Source of the DNA: Kingdonia uniflora
Lineage: Eukaryota > Streptophyta > Magnoliopsida > Ranunculales > Circaeasteraceae
Direction of reading: 5' to 3'
DNA length: 64,000 nucleotides
Assembly (NCBI GenBank): GCA_014058105.1
Contig: JACGCM010002017.1
Location: forward strand, 62,001 to 126,000
Shown here: positions 25,201 through 35,930 of the stretch, in pieces
Numbering within the stretch: the stretch's first letter is position 1
Layout: each line of letters starts with the position of its first letter
The notes under the pieces: generated by a model
Told to the model about the DNA's origin: nothing
Databases searched by the model: none
Seen by the model: only the letters and a program-made list of their open reading frames with translations
Position numbers and translations under genes: made by a program

Positions 25201-28153
25201 ATAGGTTGATTGAAGACTTGATTTTTTGTGAACATGATCTAATAAACATATAGATCATCTCCACCAAAAATGAAGTATTTTCGATTCTTTATGCACTTCC
25301 GAAAATGAAGTACAATTTGAAAAAGATTATGAGTCGTCCATTATGTCAAACCATATTTGAAACATTCCGAAAACTTTCATTTTTTTGTAGGAATGATTTA
25401 TATGTTAACGAGATTATGCTCACAAAAAATCAAGTCTTGATTCAATCTATAAGTGTATTTTTTGAATATTGTTGTAAGAAATGTTGTCAATAATAGGTTA
25501 TCCCCGGATCCCGACCCATAATTTATTGTGTAGAAGAAAACAAAGAAAAATTCTTCTAAGACATTTTTATCTAAAGAAACAAACACTAAAATATCTATTT
25601 TCCTGCATCACATAATACACTACATTACATAATTGCGAGTCTTTTTTTTTTGGCAAAAATCATAATTGCGATAGTCATACAAAACTATACACAAAAGCGA
25701 ATCATAAGGGTTTCCTTATTTTTCGGTATATGATCGAATGGTCAGTGCCACATACTATCGGTGTTACCGAGCAAGGGCTTAATTTAGATATAACTCAATA
25801 GTTAACACGCTGTCTCTTATATTAGTTCTGGCGGAAATTAGCCCATGAAAATTAAGGGATAAATTTCTCCCGCAAAATCAAAAAGCAACAGAGCCTCTTA
25901 GGATTGCTAGTATTATCAAATTAAGACATGTGTTCAAAAGTGAGCATTATGTATCAAAGATATTTGAAATTTCATGGCAAGTTTGACGAAAACAGTGACT
26001 GACCATCATAGTGGCAAATTGGGATGGACACCACAGCTGGATGTTTTGACGGTTTCACCTGCATCCTACAAAAAAATAATGCCAACAAGTTATTAACACA
26101 CTATGCCAATAATTTTAAGTTCATAATTTGCAGCACTAGGATGCAGTTCATAAATAAGAGAGGTAGGCAGCAAAGGTAATCTAATGAGCTAAGAATTTAA
26201 ATATGTCTTCCCTATATTGGAAATTAATAGCTTATGCACAGTTGTTTGTCGGATTTGCTACCCATTTGGGTCTACTTGTAATTTTCCAATATATACTTGA
26301 ACATCCTTATACTCCATCAGTAAAATGATAGCATGTGTACATTATAATAACCTGCACGAGATGCCACTAGCACATACTTCTAGCTAGTAGCATGCCTTCA
26401 AGAAAGCTAATTCCATTGAGTATTATGTTGAAAAAGATTGTCCCAAATAAGCCAGGGGTTGCAGATGATCGTAGTGGCAGTGAGACTGGCACGAATAATT
26501 ACACCAGTTAACTAATTTAATCGTCTTTTTTTGCTGGGCAAAAGAGAGGTCAATTAGACCGCTGAACCAGATGTATATATGTGAGAGAGAAACAAATTGC
26601 AACCTAAGGAACATGTTACCGTAGCACCCTCCTCAAGTTTGACTTGCAAGTCTCATACAATCTCACCAATAGGCCTATCAACATAAGCCATACTATCTGA
26701 ATATTGATTGGAGGCTATATTACCAGCTTTTTATATCATGTTTTCTTTCCCAACCCTAAAAGGGGCTAACCTAGGGTTTTATGGGTGGCCTTGGATCAGG
26801 AATATGTGTGTGTGTGTGTGTGTGGTTGTAGTGATTGTTTATTTATTTGTTTGTTACTGTCTATTGAAAATCTAGAATGAATCCACAACATATAATATAA
26901 TAAGTTGCATACTACATAAAAGTAAGAACATACCAAACAAGGCACTCTGATTTAAGCCGAAGGAGAAACAAGATACCTGCTGTAAATTGTTGCGTAAAAA
27001 TGCCGAAGCCTAGAATACATTGGAGATTCGATGTTACCAAATTCCTGCACATTGGATGGACTTTGTAACAATTAAGTTAAGAAGAAATTTGCAAGCATTG
27101 ATAACAAAATGGATCGGCAACAAAGTCAAACAATGATATAATTTCAGAATTTTGAGTAAGTTAATTACTAAAATCAATGACAAGCAATAGCTGGTAACCA
27201 AAGAAAGATTACCAGAAATGTTGCTGACCGCCCAGATGGAGTAGCATATTTGCTCCAACCAAACTTGCAATAGCCAGAGCCTCCTTTAAAACAGTAAGAA
27301 AGAAATACACAACAATGTTCACAACGAGCTGTTCAAACATGCATAAAATCCAAAAGGAAAAAACAGACTTTGGTGACTAACACTGCTGTTTTCTAAGTGT
27401 ATAAAAGTAGGTAACACTAAGATCATTTGCGCTCTATTTAACTCTAATCTCTTTGGTTCTACTTCTACCTAGGATCCATATTTTCAGTTCTATAAATCAT
27501 TTCTTAGTTCCATATCACGACGTAATTTAGCTATCCTTTTGTTTTCTACTTATTGGGCAATAAAATGGGATAAGAAGGTGTACAGAACAAGGTTAAATGA
27601 AGTCACCATCAATGATAACAGATCCGGTTAGCTGCGCACGCTGCCCATAAATATGCATGAAAGATAATTGTGTAGACGGATTATAAAACGTCCTGTATGA
27701 GCATACAATGTTATGGAGTGAAACACATAATATGCAGATGTGATTATCATTGTTTGAGCATTGAAATTAGTAGTCCTAAGATGTGATAGTATGATTAAAA
27801 TATGTAAAGATTTGATTTAAGATAGCTTACTGAAGAGGGTATCCTGATCTGAGATGTTTCTCCGCAAATAAAAGTGTATCCCACGATTCTCTTTGAGTTT
27901 GAAAGAAGAACACCCAAAGTCGATTATCATAAACAAGTAATTTCCACGACTTGCAAACAACACTCATTCTCCCAGCATCTTTTGGATCCAGAAATTTGAG
28001 AATTTGCATGTTGATATCATCTGGTATTCGATCGAAATCTCCTATTCCCATCGATGATGATGCCGAAATCGCTCTCCCGTTATCCGAATTCAAACTCGAA
28101 CTCGAACTCGAACTCGAAGATCTCCCCAACATCTTTCTTATTAACATCTCCAT
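19202..28153 (-). CDS. ARP8: Actin-related protein 8 (F-box plus actin-like), 12 exons, 472 aa
   Basis: ARP8 is the plant-specific actin-related protein with an N-terminal F-box, reported as nucleolar. Exons (minus): 27831-28153, 27607-27692, 27213-27283, 26977-27044, 26004-26065, 23858-23955, 23643-23724, 22240-22382, 21620-21768, 20076-20209, 19858-19976, 19202-19285. Every junction is GT-AG and in phase, giving 472 codons, close to the Arabidopsis length I recall. Residues 1-35 are Ser-rich. The F-box (about 40-80) reads FDRIPDDINMQILKFLDPKD. The actin fold follows: IIDGGSGYCKFGWSKYATP, VPAVCAINQATLALFAARR, KVIREVGVEVIGMGALKL, LSKERFITGEILFQPRMGG, WFKTVVLAGGSACLPG. The end is WCITKKQFRQKSRHNF. 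No stop or frameshift is seen, so the gene looks functional despite introns enlarged by transposons. Confidence 0.95.
20276..20825. repeat. Tandem duplication of about 275 bp in ARP8 intron 9
   Basis: The segment starting CAATCGCAGAGAACACTATT recurs at 20276 and 20551, an offset of 275 bp. It includes CCGAATTCTAGTCGGCC and the left end of a Tourist-like MITE. The second copy runs on into the complete MITE (20733-21081); the first is cut off after about 90 bp of it. Confidence 0.8.
20733..21081. mobile_element. Tourist-like (PIF/Harbinger) MITE in ARP8 intron 9
   Basis: 349 bp, ends GAGTGTGTTTGATTC and (reverse complement) AGGTGTGTTTGATTC, flanked by TTA at 20730-20732 and 21082-21084. The GGGTGTGTTTG-like terminus with a TTA duplication is the usual Tourist signature. 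The interior is AT-rich and non-coding. Confidence 0.8.
22592..22660 (+). other. tRNA-like sequence (possible SINE or tRNA relic) in ARP8 intron
   Basis: Contains an A-box-like GGCTTAGTTGGTTAGAGC (22598-22615) and a B-box-like GGATTCGAACC (22641-22651) at tRNA spacing, with TGT at the anticodon position. No good acceptor stem is visible. The flanks carry a short-repeat signature (GGCCGGCTCTGGG near 22725) and a poly-pyrimidine stretch, so a tRNA-derived repeat is more likely than a working tRNA. Confidence 0.4.
23344..23363 (+). repeat. Run of 20 G in ARP8 intron
   Basis: Uninterrupted G20 on the plus strand (C20 in the ARP8 transcript), in intron 7. Length is probably unstable and error-prone in sequencing. 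Confidence 0.9.
25160..25517. mobile_element. Mutator-like MITE in ARP8 intron 5
   Basis: 358-bp element with long terminal inverted repeats (about 100 bp; outer part GGGTCGGGATCCGGGGA on both ends). It is flanked by a perfect 9-bp target duplication ATAATTTAT (25151-25159 and 25518-25526). The inner arms also pair (AAGACTTGATTTTTTGTGA against TCACAAAAAATCAAGTCTT), so transcripts could fold as a long hairpin. A 9-bp duplication with long inverted repeats is the MULE pattern. Confidence 0.9.
26805..26824 (+). repeat. (TG)n microsatellite
   Basis: About ten TG units in ARP8 intron 4. Confidence 0.9.
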
Positions 28154-28801
28154 AACTAATTTGTTATTAGCTCTGATTTAGCAGATTCACTCAAATTGGG
28201 GTTTTGAAAAGTCAGCCATTTGGAGGAGAGAGAGAGTTGGTGAACTGGTACACGTGGCTTTCCCGATGTCCACGTTGGACAGACAAGTTTCTATTGTAGG
28301 TCCTTTAAACTGTCGGTTGCTCCCTTGGATTTGATCTGCATGTGCAAATAAATACCCTTCAGTGGAATAGACTGTTTTTCACAAGCACATCAGAGCATCA
28401 CAGTAGTTGGGTGGATGGATTCGCCCAAAAGCAAGGTGAATCCAATTTACCCCAGAGCAGTTGGTAAAAAAAATCAAGGTGAATTAACCAAACGCTGTTC
28501 AGAACCGCGCGCAAGAACAAATGGTCAAGATAAGTCCACGTGTATTAATCTCAGCCTTCACTCTCCAACGCACTTCTAAACCGCGTGGCAAGCTTGGGCC
28601 AATAAGAAATTGACGCGTGGATCATTTGAAAGAAAAAAAATGTCGCGCGGCTTCACCTTGCATCTTTTAGGCTTATTCTTATACTTCCACAAAAGTGTTA
28701 TTTGCAACTAAGGCATTAAGCATATCCAAGGCATTAAGCTTGGCATACCTTACTCCACAAGTTTCCCAACCCAAAATCTTTCCTCCGTTAATCACTTAAA
28801 A

Positions 28802-30460
28802 ATGTCGGGTGAGTCTAGTTTGCGACCGATGCATAATTTTTCCAAAACCAAACACAACGTAAACGCGGAAATAAAACAGAGGGGGAACGCCGAAGTAACA
28901 AATATTTGGCCGGTACAATTGACGTCCGACAACGATCCCACCCCATCGCACGAAGAGTTGAACCGAGTAGATATCTTCCCGGACGGCTGGATCCATATTT
29001 CTGTTGAATCGGAAAAAATGTTGGTAAGTTTTGTGTAAATTTTATGTTTTATTAACGTATATTGCAATGTGTTCGATGAAATGCCTGAATGAATTTCTAA
29101 CGTGTTAATATATTTTTTTGTCAAAATCGAGATGAATTACAGTGTAGGGGATCATTGGATAAGGTACTGAAGTGGTACCAATGGATTGTCGTGTACCCGA
29201 CGTTGAAGAAATTGGACGACGATATAGGTTTTGAGGAGTTTTGCTCGATTAAGGTGAAAAACTCGGATAACCGTCTCATTCATGCTCTTGTGGAACGGTA
29301 GTGGCCTTCCACCCATACATTTCACTTCCCTTGCGGGGAACTGGGTTTCACACCGTTAGACTTCATCATGCTAACGGGCATATCTTTTGGGAGGGGTTGC
29401 GAACTCCCGTACGATGAGATGTACTCCAAGTTAGAGGAAGCATAAAATATGTTCCTGGGAATCACAAGCTCTGACATCAGGTACGATAACATCACTCTCG
29501 CCTATTTAAAAAAAAAGAAATAACATTTGAATCAATATCTCCACAATTATGACCCTCAAATGGATATCGTGTATGCGATGACATTTATTGCCTATATGAT
29601 AGGCAATCTCTTCTTCTCAAATGGTGTCACATCTCTTTGGGTGGGTTATCTTACAGCCTTAATAGACTACGATATTCTTGGCGCGTCGGGTTTTGACTGG
29701 GGTACACCGATTATGGCGGCTTTATATCAGGGGCTTGATGAAGCCTCAGTTTTGAGGGACGGGAAGGTGAAGAAATTGATAACCGGATTCTATGCAATGT
29801 TGGAGTTCTGGTTCTTCGAGTACTGTCAGGTTTGAATGTATCTAGTTAAGGTACAAAACTTTAACCATATTTATCCTCGTATTTCTGGGTGGAGAGATGA
29901 AGGGCGCGTATGGGGTCAAAAATCTATCACTATTTTGTTGTGATCAGAGATATGATAGAATGGAATGACATAACCAACATAGATTGGCAACCATGACACA
30001 AGTCTAGGCAATTAATCCGTTTAGAGGTAAGACTTGCTTCAGTGCTGAGCTTCCAGAGGGTTCTATTGGTGTCAGTCCCATACGGCCATGATACGCTTTG
30101 GCATTTAGGAGATCGGTGTATGTCTCAGATGACCAGGAGTGATAGTATTTCCTATGAGCCCCTCTCATGAGATTATAGAATTCCCAAGGTACGGTCGAGA
30201 GTTTTATGGCATCAGTCTCAAGGAATGCGGTATGCGGCATATGAAACTGGAGGCAACTAGCTGACAGCAATACTGAGTTGAGGAGGGAGCTGAACCGGAC
30301 ACAGGAGGTCATCCGATAGACGTCCGAGAGACTAGCTGAGATGTCTATTTCCTATCAAACATAGCTGGTTATGCAATGTACCTACGACGAAAGTCTCGCA
30401 CGTGGCAGACGCGCCCGCCAAATGAAGAGAGGTCGTCCCAATTAGGCTATGTTTTATTTA
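28802..30460 (+). pseudogene. Plant mobile domain (PMD, aminotransferase-like) gene inside the Harbinger element
   Basis: ATG at 28802 (MSGESSLRPMHN). A first exon ends at a GT donor near 29022, and an acceptor near 29143 resumes at GSLDKVLKWYQW. The diagnostic PMD core is clear: RLIHALVER-stop-WPSTHTFHFP, then CGELGFTPLDFIMLTGISFG. A later block at 29527-29835 has VGYLTALIDYDILGASGFDW and GTPIMAALYQGLDEASVL. In-frame stops at about 29299 (TAG where the family has Trp) and 29442 disable it, and the C-terminal part to about 30460 has more stops. PMD proteins (MAIN/MAIL family) act in gene silencing and genome stability and also occur in transposons. It was identified by motif recall only. Confidence 0.75.
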
Positions 30461-30718
30461 AAACTTTTATTTATATTTTGTTTAAACTATGTTGTGTATT
30501 AATAATGTTTAAACTATGTTTTATTCAGAGTTTTCATATTGTTTTCTTTTTTACGATTTATGTTTTGGAAACTTGTTGTCCAAGTTACTCAATCATCAGC
30601 GACTAGTATTAATATTGTTTGATTAAAATGAGACTGAAATGAAGTGAGGAGTATCAAGTCTGGTTGACCTCGCTCTTATTGGAGCCGCCAAACCAATGTT
30701 TCAGTATATTAAACCTTA

Positions 30719-30870
30719 GGCCAGTTTTTTTTATGCAAACTTGTTGTACAAGTTACTCAACGGCCATATTTACGGCTAGTTTTTTTAATAGAAACTTATT
30801 GTACAAGTTACTCAATGACCATATTAACAACAAGTTTTTATAAAAAAACTTATTGTACAAGTTACTCAAC
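30719..30870 (+). repeat. About 56-bp tandem repeat, three units
   Basis: Units share AACTT(A/G)TTGTACAAGTTACTC. Copies centre near 30750, 30805 and 30860, and a diverged copy lies at about 30567. Each contains a TTGTACAA palindrome. Confidence 0.75.
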
Positions 30871-30879
30871 AAAAGGAAG

Positions 30880-31125
30880 TTAGAGCTAGAACACAAAAGG
30901 AACTACAGTTGGCTGGAGAGGTTGAGATTCAAAGGAGGCGTGAAGCCGAGCTAACTCGAATAAAAGCCGTCGACGATACCCATATATTTAAGGTAATGAC
31001 AATGGACCCAAGTAACCTACTACTGGTACAAAGGCGTTTGATGAAGAAGCAGATTAAATAATATTCGAAGAAGTTGAAGGAGCAGTGTCCAAGTGATAAC
31101 GACGTTTCTAGTGATAAAGATTAAT
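30880..31125 (+). pseudogene. Possible C-terminal remnant of Harbinger ORF1 (Myb/NAM-associated type)
   Basis: A plus-strand frame reads EIQRRREAELTRIKAVDD, then IFKVMTMDPSNLLLVQRRLM and SDNDVSSDKD before a stop. A charged helix followed by (I/V)MxMDxS...Rx(L/M) resembles the C-terminal end of Harbinger-associated Myb/NAM-like proteins. One internal stop follows QIK. The identification is tentative. Confidence 0.4.
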
Positions 31126-31371
31126 GTAATCATTAACATTAATAGTAGTTATTAAGTTCTATGTAATTTCATTATTTCAATAAAATTGTTATTAATGGTT
31201 CGTAATCCTTAAAATTGTTACAAAATCAAAAAGTAGAAGCAGTAAACTATGTTTCCTTAAAATGTTACAATGATGAAAACTTGGAAGCAAAATACATTAC
31301 AACTTCAACATTAAACTTGAAAATAAAATACATTACTTTAGAAAATAAACAAACAATGATGAAGACTACAA

Positions 31372-32510
31372 TTACTCCGTCCATTTTCGATTCCACAAAT
31401 GCGCGATAAGTTCATCTTGTAATTGGAAATGAGCTCCTTCATTTCTAATTTCATGAACCTTCTTGATGTACTCTGCCATAGTATTGATCGCGTGTCTTGG
31501 ATTTAAGTCCTTCTTCCAAGTATCCACGAATTTTCTAAACTCGGGATCAATGTCCATTTACCAGATGTAAGTATGACATTCATCTTCAACGATCATATTG
31601 TGCAAGATTATACATACGTACATAACATTTCTTAGATCACTAGGTTTCCAAAATCGCGCACCGTGTGCCAATATTTGAAACCTAGCTTGTAATACCCCCA
31701 AAACACGCTCTATTTCTTTTCGGCATACTTCTTGCATCTTCGAAAAATGTCTTTCGGCATCGTTGGACGAATTTCTTATAGTTTGAACAAGTGTTTGCCA
31801 TATTAGATAGACTCCATCCGCTAAGTAATACCCCATAGTGTGCGGTACCGTGCCTATATTATAATTGCATGACGGCGTAACTCTATTAGAAAAGTTGTTG
31901 AAAAGCCACCCTTGATGCAAGATGTGCACGTCGTTGTTAGAACCGGGCAACCCAAAGAATGCGTGTCATATCCAAAGATCTTGGGATGCAACCACTTCTA
32001 AAATCACCGTCGGGATTTTCTTATACCCGGTATATTGTCCTGCCCACCCGGTAGGACAATTCTTCCATTTCCAATGCATACAATCTAAACTACCTAACAT
32101 CCCCGAGAATCTCGCGATCCATTCACTTCTAACAAGTGTAATGTATCATCTTCATTGGGAAATCTAAGCTATTGAGCTTTGAATTGTGTTATGATAGTTT
32201 TACAAAAATCTTTCAAGTACAAAATAGCTGTAGACTTCTCAATCCGAAGGTATTCTTCTTTAGTGTCTGCGCTCGTACCGTAACATAACATGTGAAGTGC
32301 GCTCGTTATCTTTTGGTGCGAGGATAAGCCCATAATCTTAGCGGCATTTTCTCTTCGAATAAAATAGGGGTTCGAGAAAAGTATTTGATCATTAATACGT
32401 TGATACACTCCTTCGCTCATACGGAATCGACGACGAAATGAGATACCTTTGAATCTTGTGTTGTCACCGAAGTAATCCCGGTTAAGGCTAACCTCTCCCA
32501 GTTTTATTTG
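31372..32510 (-). pseudogene. PIF/Harbinger transposase (DDE_Tnp_4 type), with stops and a frameshift
   Basis: Minus-strand reading from about 32510: FRRRFRMSEGVYQRI, then YFIRRENAAKIMGLS, LCYGTSADTKEEYLRIEKST. The catalytic part follows: GMLGSLDCMHWKWKNCPTGW, ILEVVASQDLWI, PGSNNDVHILHQG, GYYLADGVYL, IERVLGVLQARFQI, VCIILHNMIVEDE. The C-terminus is HFQLQDELIAHLW. Stops occur at about 32167 (after FKAQ), 31965 (TGA replacing the Trp of WIW) and 31557, and there is a frameshift near 32120. The first DDE aspartate context (SLDCMH) and GSNND remain. The enzyme is dead but only lightly diverged. Confidence 0.88.
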
Positions 32511-33014
32511 ATCATTAAAACTGGCCGTTTATAATCGTTGAGCATCTTGTTGAAGAAGTTTGATCAGGGGAAAACCAAGGTGAAATAATGGGGAACCAAA
32601 TATATTTTTTATGCAGGCTTTTGCCGTGCACTTCTGAACCGCGTGGTAAAACTAATCGTTTGAAAATCATTCAATCTCAGCCATCCACGTGTTTTAATCC
32701 TGGACGTTGAAGTTATGCGCAGTTATGAAGTGTGCATAATGGGAGCCACTAGATTTGAACCACGTGGCAACATCTTATTGGTTAATAGCTACGCGCAGTT
32801 CTGAAGTGCGCTCAATGACTACGTGCCCTTCTGAACCGCGCGACATGAATTCATCCCAAATCCACCCACAGGGTGGATTCTCCACCACAAAGTAAATTTT
32901 GTGTATGCCACTCAAGCAATTCACCTAGCTGTTGGGAGCAATTGGGGTGGATTTGAGGGTAGAATTGAAATTCACCCTGCCACGTCAGAATCCACCTAGT
33001 TGCTGTGGATGCTT

Positions 33015-33313
33015 GGTTCCCAATAGCTAGGTCGATTTATGACGTGACAATAAAAAATTCACCTTGAGGGTGGATTCTCTACTTTTAGGGTAGATTTTTG
33101 GTGGATTCATGCCGCGCCCTTCTGAACCACGCGTTGGGTAATGGACGCTCCAGATTGAGCCACGTGGAGAGATTTTTTTTTGTTTTGATTATGCCGTACA
33201 GTTCAGAACTGCGCGTTGGGAATTCACCTTTACTACTGTGAAAATATGTTGGATGGATTGGATTCACCTTAAAATTCATTGGATTCACCCTGTGAACTGT
33301 TGTGTATGCTCTT
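33015..33313. mobile_element. Harbinger-family MITE copy adjoining the large element
   Basis: On the minus strand it starts GAGCATACACAACAGTTCAC, followed by GGGTGAATCCAATG and GGTGAATCCAATCCA, then TTCTGAACTG. That is the same order as the left half of the MITE at 7848-8331. The left boundary abuts the large element's right end, where the terminal repeat is degraded. It is either an independent copy or part of a compound element. Confidence 0.65.
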
Positions 33314-33596
33314 TGAAGGTGTTGAAGTTGGTAACAACCTAAGCTCAAATTGTATAGTCGATTGTAGTAGGATCGGGTGACTTTTGTTTAGATCTTTGAA
33401 GGGTTTCGTGGATAGAACACGGCTAGGCGAAAAGGAGAGCTGAATTGGTACATAGCCAGTAGGGGGGCAAGCAGGACGTGAGATAGATGAGACACGTACC
33501 CAACCTATAGTAGTAAGCTAAGTCAACTGAGAAGGAAGGAGCATTAGGAGTACAAACATTTATCTATTAAGAACCAATCCGTCTGAATGTTAATAG

Positions 33597-34122
33597 TAGG
33601 TCTGTTTTCGGATCGGATCGGATCAGAAATAGAGGTGTTCGAAATTTTTCCGATTTTTTTTGGAACTAGAAAACCTGTTCCGATCCGATCCGATTTTTTT
33701 CGAAACTGCCAAAATAAATCCGAATCCGAAATTTTTCGGAATTTTCAGAATTTCGGAATTTCCGGAATTCGGAACAAAATTCGAAATTTTCGGTATAAAT
33801 TTCGGATATTCCGAAAAATCCGAATAAATTTCAAATTTTCGGAGTAATTTTCAGAATAAATTATTTTGATATTTTGGATTCGGATATATTCGGAATATGT
33901 TATTCTGACTAAATCAGAATAATAGTATTCGGAAAAATCGGATCAGTTATTTTCAGAAAAATCGGAATTACAGAAGCCTATCCGATTCCGATCCGAATTT
34001 TTTCGGAAAAAATCGGAAATCGGATTTTCGGAAATCGGAACTGTAAAATTGGGTTCCAAAATCGGAAAAATCAGATCGAATTTCAGAAAAAATCGGAAGT
34101 TCGGACAAAAGTTGCAGCCCTA
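33597..34122. mobile_element. hAT-type element with TCGGAAAA-rich simple interior
   Basis: 526 bp. Short inverted ends TAGGTCTG and (reverse complement) TAGGGCTG are flanked by a perfect 8-bp target duplication GTTAATAG (33589-33596 and 34123-34130). Almost the whole interior is built from variants of TCGGAAAAATCGGA on both strands; no coding capacity. Confidence 0.85.
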
Positions 34123-34130
34123 GTTAATAG

Positions 34131-34844
34131 ATTAGTTAAAAATTGTACTTTTCAGAAAATTCCAGCACACCTTATTAGAACAAGTTTAACAAAAAAATTC
34201 CAGCACACCTTTTAAAATTTTGGAATATAAAAGTGCATACATCCACATAATCCGCAAATCATTCACTACAATATTTGTCTTCCCACAGTTTATTTCTTCT
34301 TTTGACCTTCCAATGGGCCATGACGTATTGATTTTTCATAGCCCAAAGTTAACCAAATTGAACCGGAGAAGCAAGTGAGATAAGTAAGCATGAACTTTTG
34401 GGTGGAAAGCTAAACTTGTAGTGAAATAATGAGATGATTTTGTTGGTCATGAATGTCAAGGAGCTGCTCATTACTGAATCGGAGATATTCCATATTAAAA
34501 CACGTGCTTATATATTTTGTTTTTCCTTCAAATAAACTTGAATATGGGACGCTTCAATTTACGCCGTAAGCAGAAAAACTATTTGCAACCTTCTAGATTT
34601 TTTTTTTACTACGGAGTCCATTCGAGCAACTGATTGAGTCTCTTTCCATGAGTACAAAATGCAATCAGAAATGGAAATACCCCACCACAGTATAGAAGCA
34701 GATAAATCGGGTGTGAATAAGGATCCGATTCTAATATTTATTTATTTCATTATTGATTTTAGGGTGGGGACCCCGTGTCTTGTATCGTCTTTAATTAAAT
34801 TAAATTAAATTAAATTAAATCAAATCATCAAAATCTAAATCAAA

Positions 34845-34878
<34 letters not shown>

Positions 34879-34900
34879 CCCACCGACTTCATCCTTACCT
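34131..34900. other. Intergenic region and presumed promoter of the WD40 gene
   Basis: No gene seen. Holds an (AAATT)n tract at 34791-34820 and a (GA)n tract at 34849-34875, which lies just upstream of the presumed leader exon. Confidence 0.5.
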
Positions 34901-34919
34901 CTCGCTTGCACCATCAGAT

Positions 34920-34963
34920 TCAGAGACTTCACATCGAAGAAGAAGAAGAAGACATCACCTAAG
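34920..34963 (+). other. Presumed 5' untranslated exon of the WD40 gene
   Basis: GAAGAAGAAGAAGAAGACAT leader ending in a plausible donor (CACCTAAG/GTTGTT). The next acceptor (GATGTAG) is near 35906, 25 bp before the ATG. This is inference from splice-site context only. Confidence 0.4.
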
Positions 34964-35217
34964 GTTGTTATTATGACTATTATTATTATTATTAATTCTA
35001 GGGTTGTGATTATTATGCTTAATTTTCAATTTCGATTCAGATATTATTTTCTAGGATTGAAGAAGAGCTTTAGATTCTCAATTTCGATTGCTGATGTTTA
35101 ATAATTTACATCTTCTTAGATGATTTATTGTTGATGGATACAATACATGACAATTTATTACTTAGTGCTCATTGTTCACTTGATTATTTTTTGTTGTAAA
35201 AATTAAAACGATCAACC

Positions 35218-35819
35218 TGTAATATAAGAGAGATACTGTCGCTGGAACGTGATTAGTATGCTGGAACTGAAAGTAGAACAGTAACAATAATATGAAAGTA
35301 ACAGCAATAAATGAAGAAGCTCGAGGCGTGGATCGCACTCTCTTTAAGGAATAATTCGACCTACCCGAGTACTGGTAGTGAATTGCCGAATCTCCTCCCA
35401 GGATACAACGAGCAATAAAGTATACAAAATGAACTTGCAGTAATGGATGTAAAACCAGGGGAAGAGAGAGTAGTACGAGCAGAAGAAATACGTTTCTTTT
35501 GTGTGTTTTTCAGAGAGGAAAACAGTTCAATTTATAGAGGTTTACAGAGCAACGACACTCAGAAGTTTACTCGAACGTGGGTGAGAAAGTTGCGCCAACG
35601 TGAGTACGTGTTTCGGTTTCGCAAGAGGCCAGGCTAGTCGAAAGACTAAGCTGTTTTTGCAAGTAGTCGTTACAGTGTACGTGTTGAGAGAATGGTATAG
35701 ATCCGTTGGGTTTGTTTGGGTCTAAAGTCAAGAGACTTTTCTCTAAAAAGAATAGGGAGGGTCTAGCCCAAGCCCAAAGGGTCACCTAGGACTCCAGAGC
35801 CAAAAAAACCAATTACCCA
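35218..35819. mobile_element. Possible solo LTR in the 5'-UTR intron of the WD40 gene
   Basis: Ends TGTAAT...ATTACCCA, flanked by AACC(T) on both sides (35214-35218 and 35820-35824). Which base begins the element is ambiguous because T is shared. An internal TTTATAGAGG and a leader-like stretch resemble a copia LTR, but no second copy is available for comparison. Confidence 0.5.
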
Positions 35820-35930
35820 AACCTGAGTTTATGTTTTATTTGAAATACATTTGTTTTGTTTTATAAAAACCAACATTTATGTTTATGTTTATGGATTCTG
35901 ATGTAGGTATATATATCTGCGGAGTTATAA

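Larger units (their letters stand above)
28393..33014. mobile_element. PIF/Harbinger transposon, about 4.6 kb, decayed, with captured plant mobile domain gene
   Basis: The left end (GAGCATCACAGTAGTTGGGTGG) and right end (reverse complement AGCATCCACAGCAACTAGGTGG) match the termini of the MITE at 7848-8331. Both subterminal regions carry its TTCTGAACCGCG words and CACGTG cores. The interior holds a Harbinger transposase on the minus strand (31372 to about 32510) and a plant-mobile-domain gene on the plus strand (28802 to about 30460). A short frame near 30880-31125 may be the end of the usual Myb-like second protein. No TTA duplication is preserved (TCA on the left, TGG on the right), so the exact ends are uncertain. 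Confidence 0.75.

Noticed and set aside
28802..29038. Stand-alone small gene
   Set aside because: It is the first exon of the PMD-type gene, ending at a GT donor.
30719..30870. CRISPR-like array
   Set aside because: Repeats are adjacent AT-rich tandem units without unique spacers, in a plant genome.
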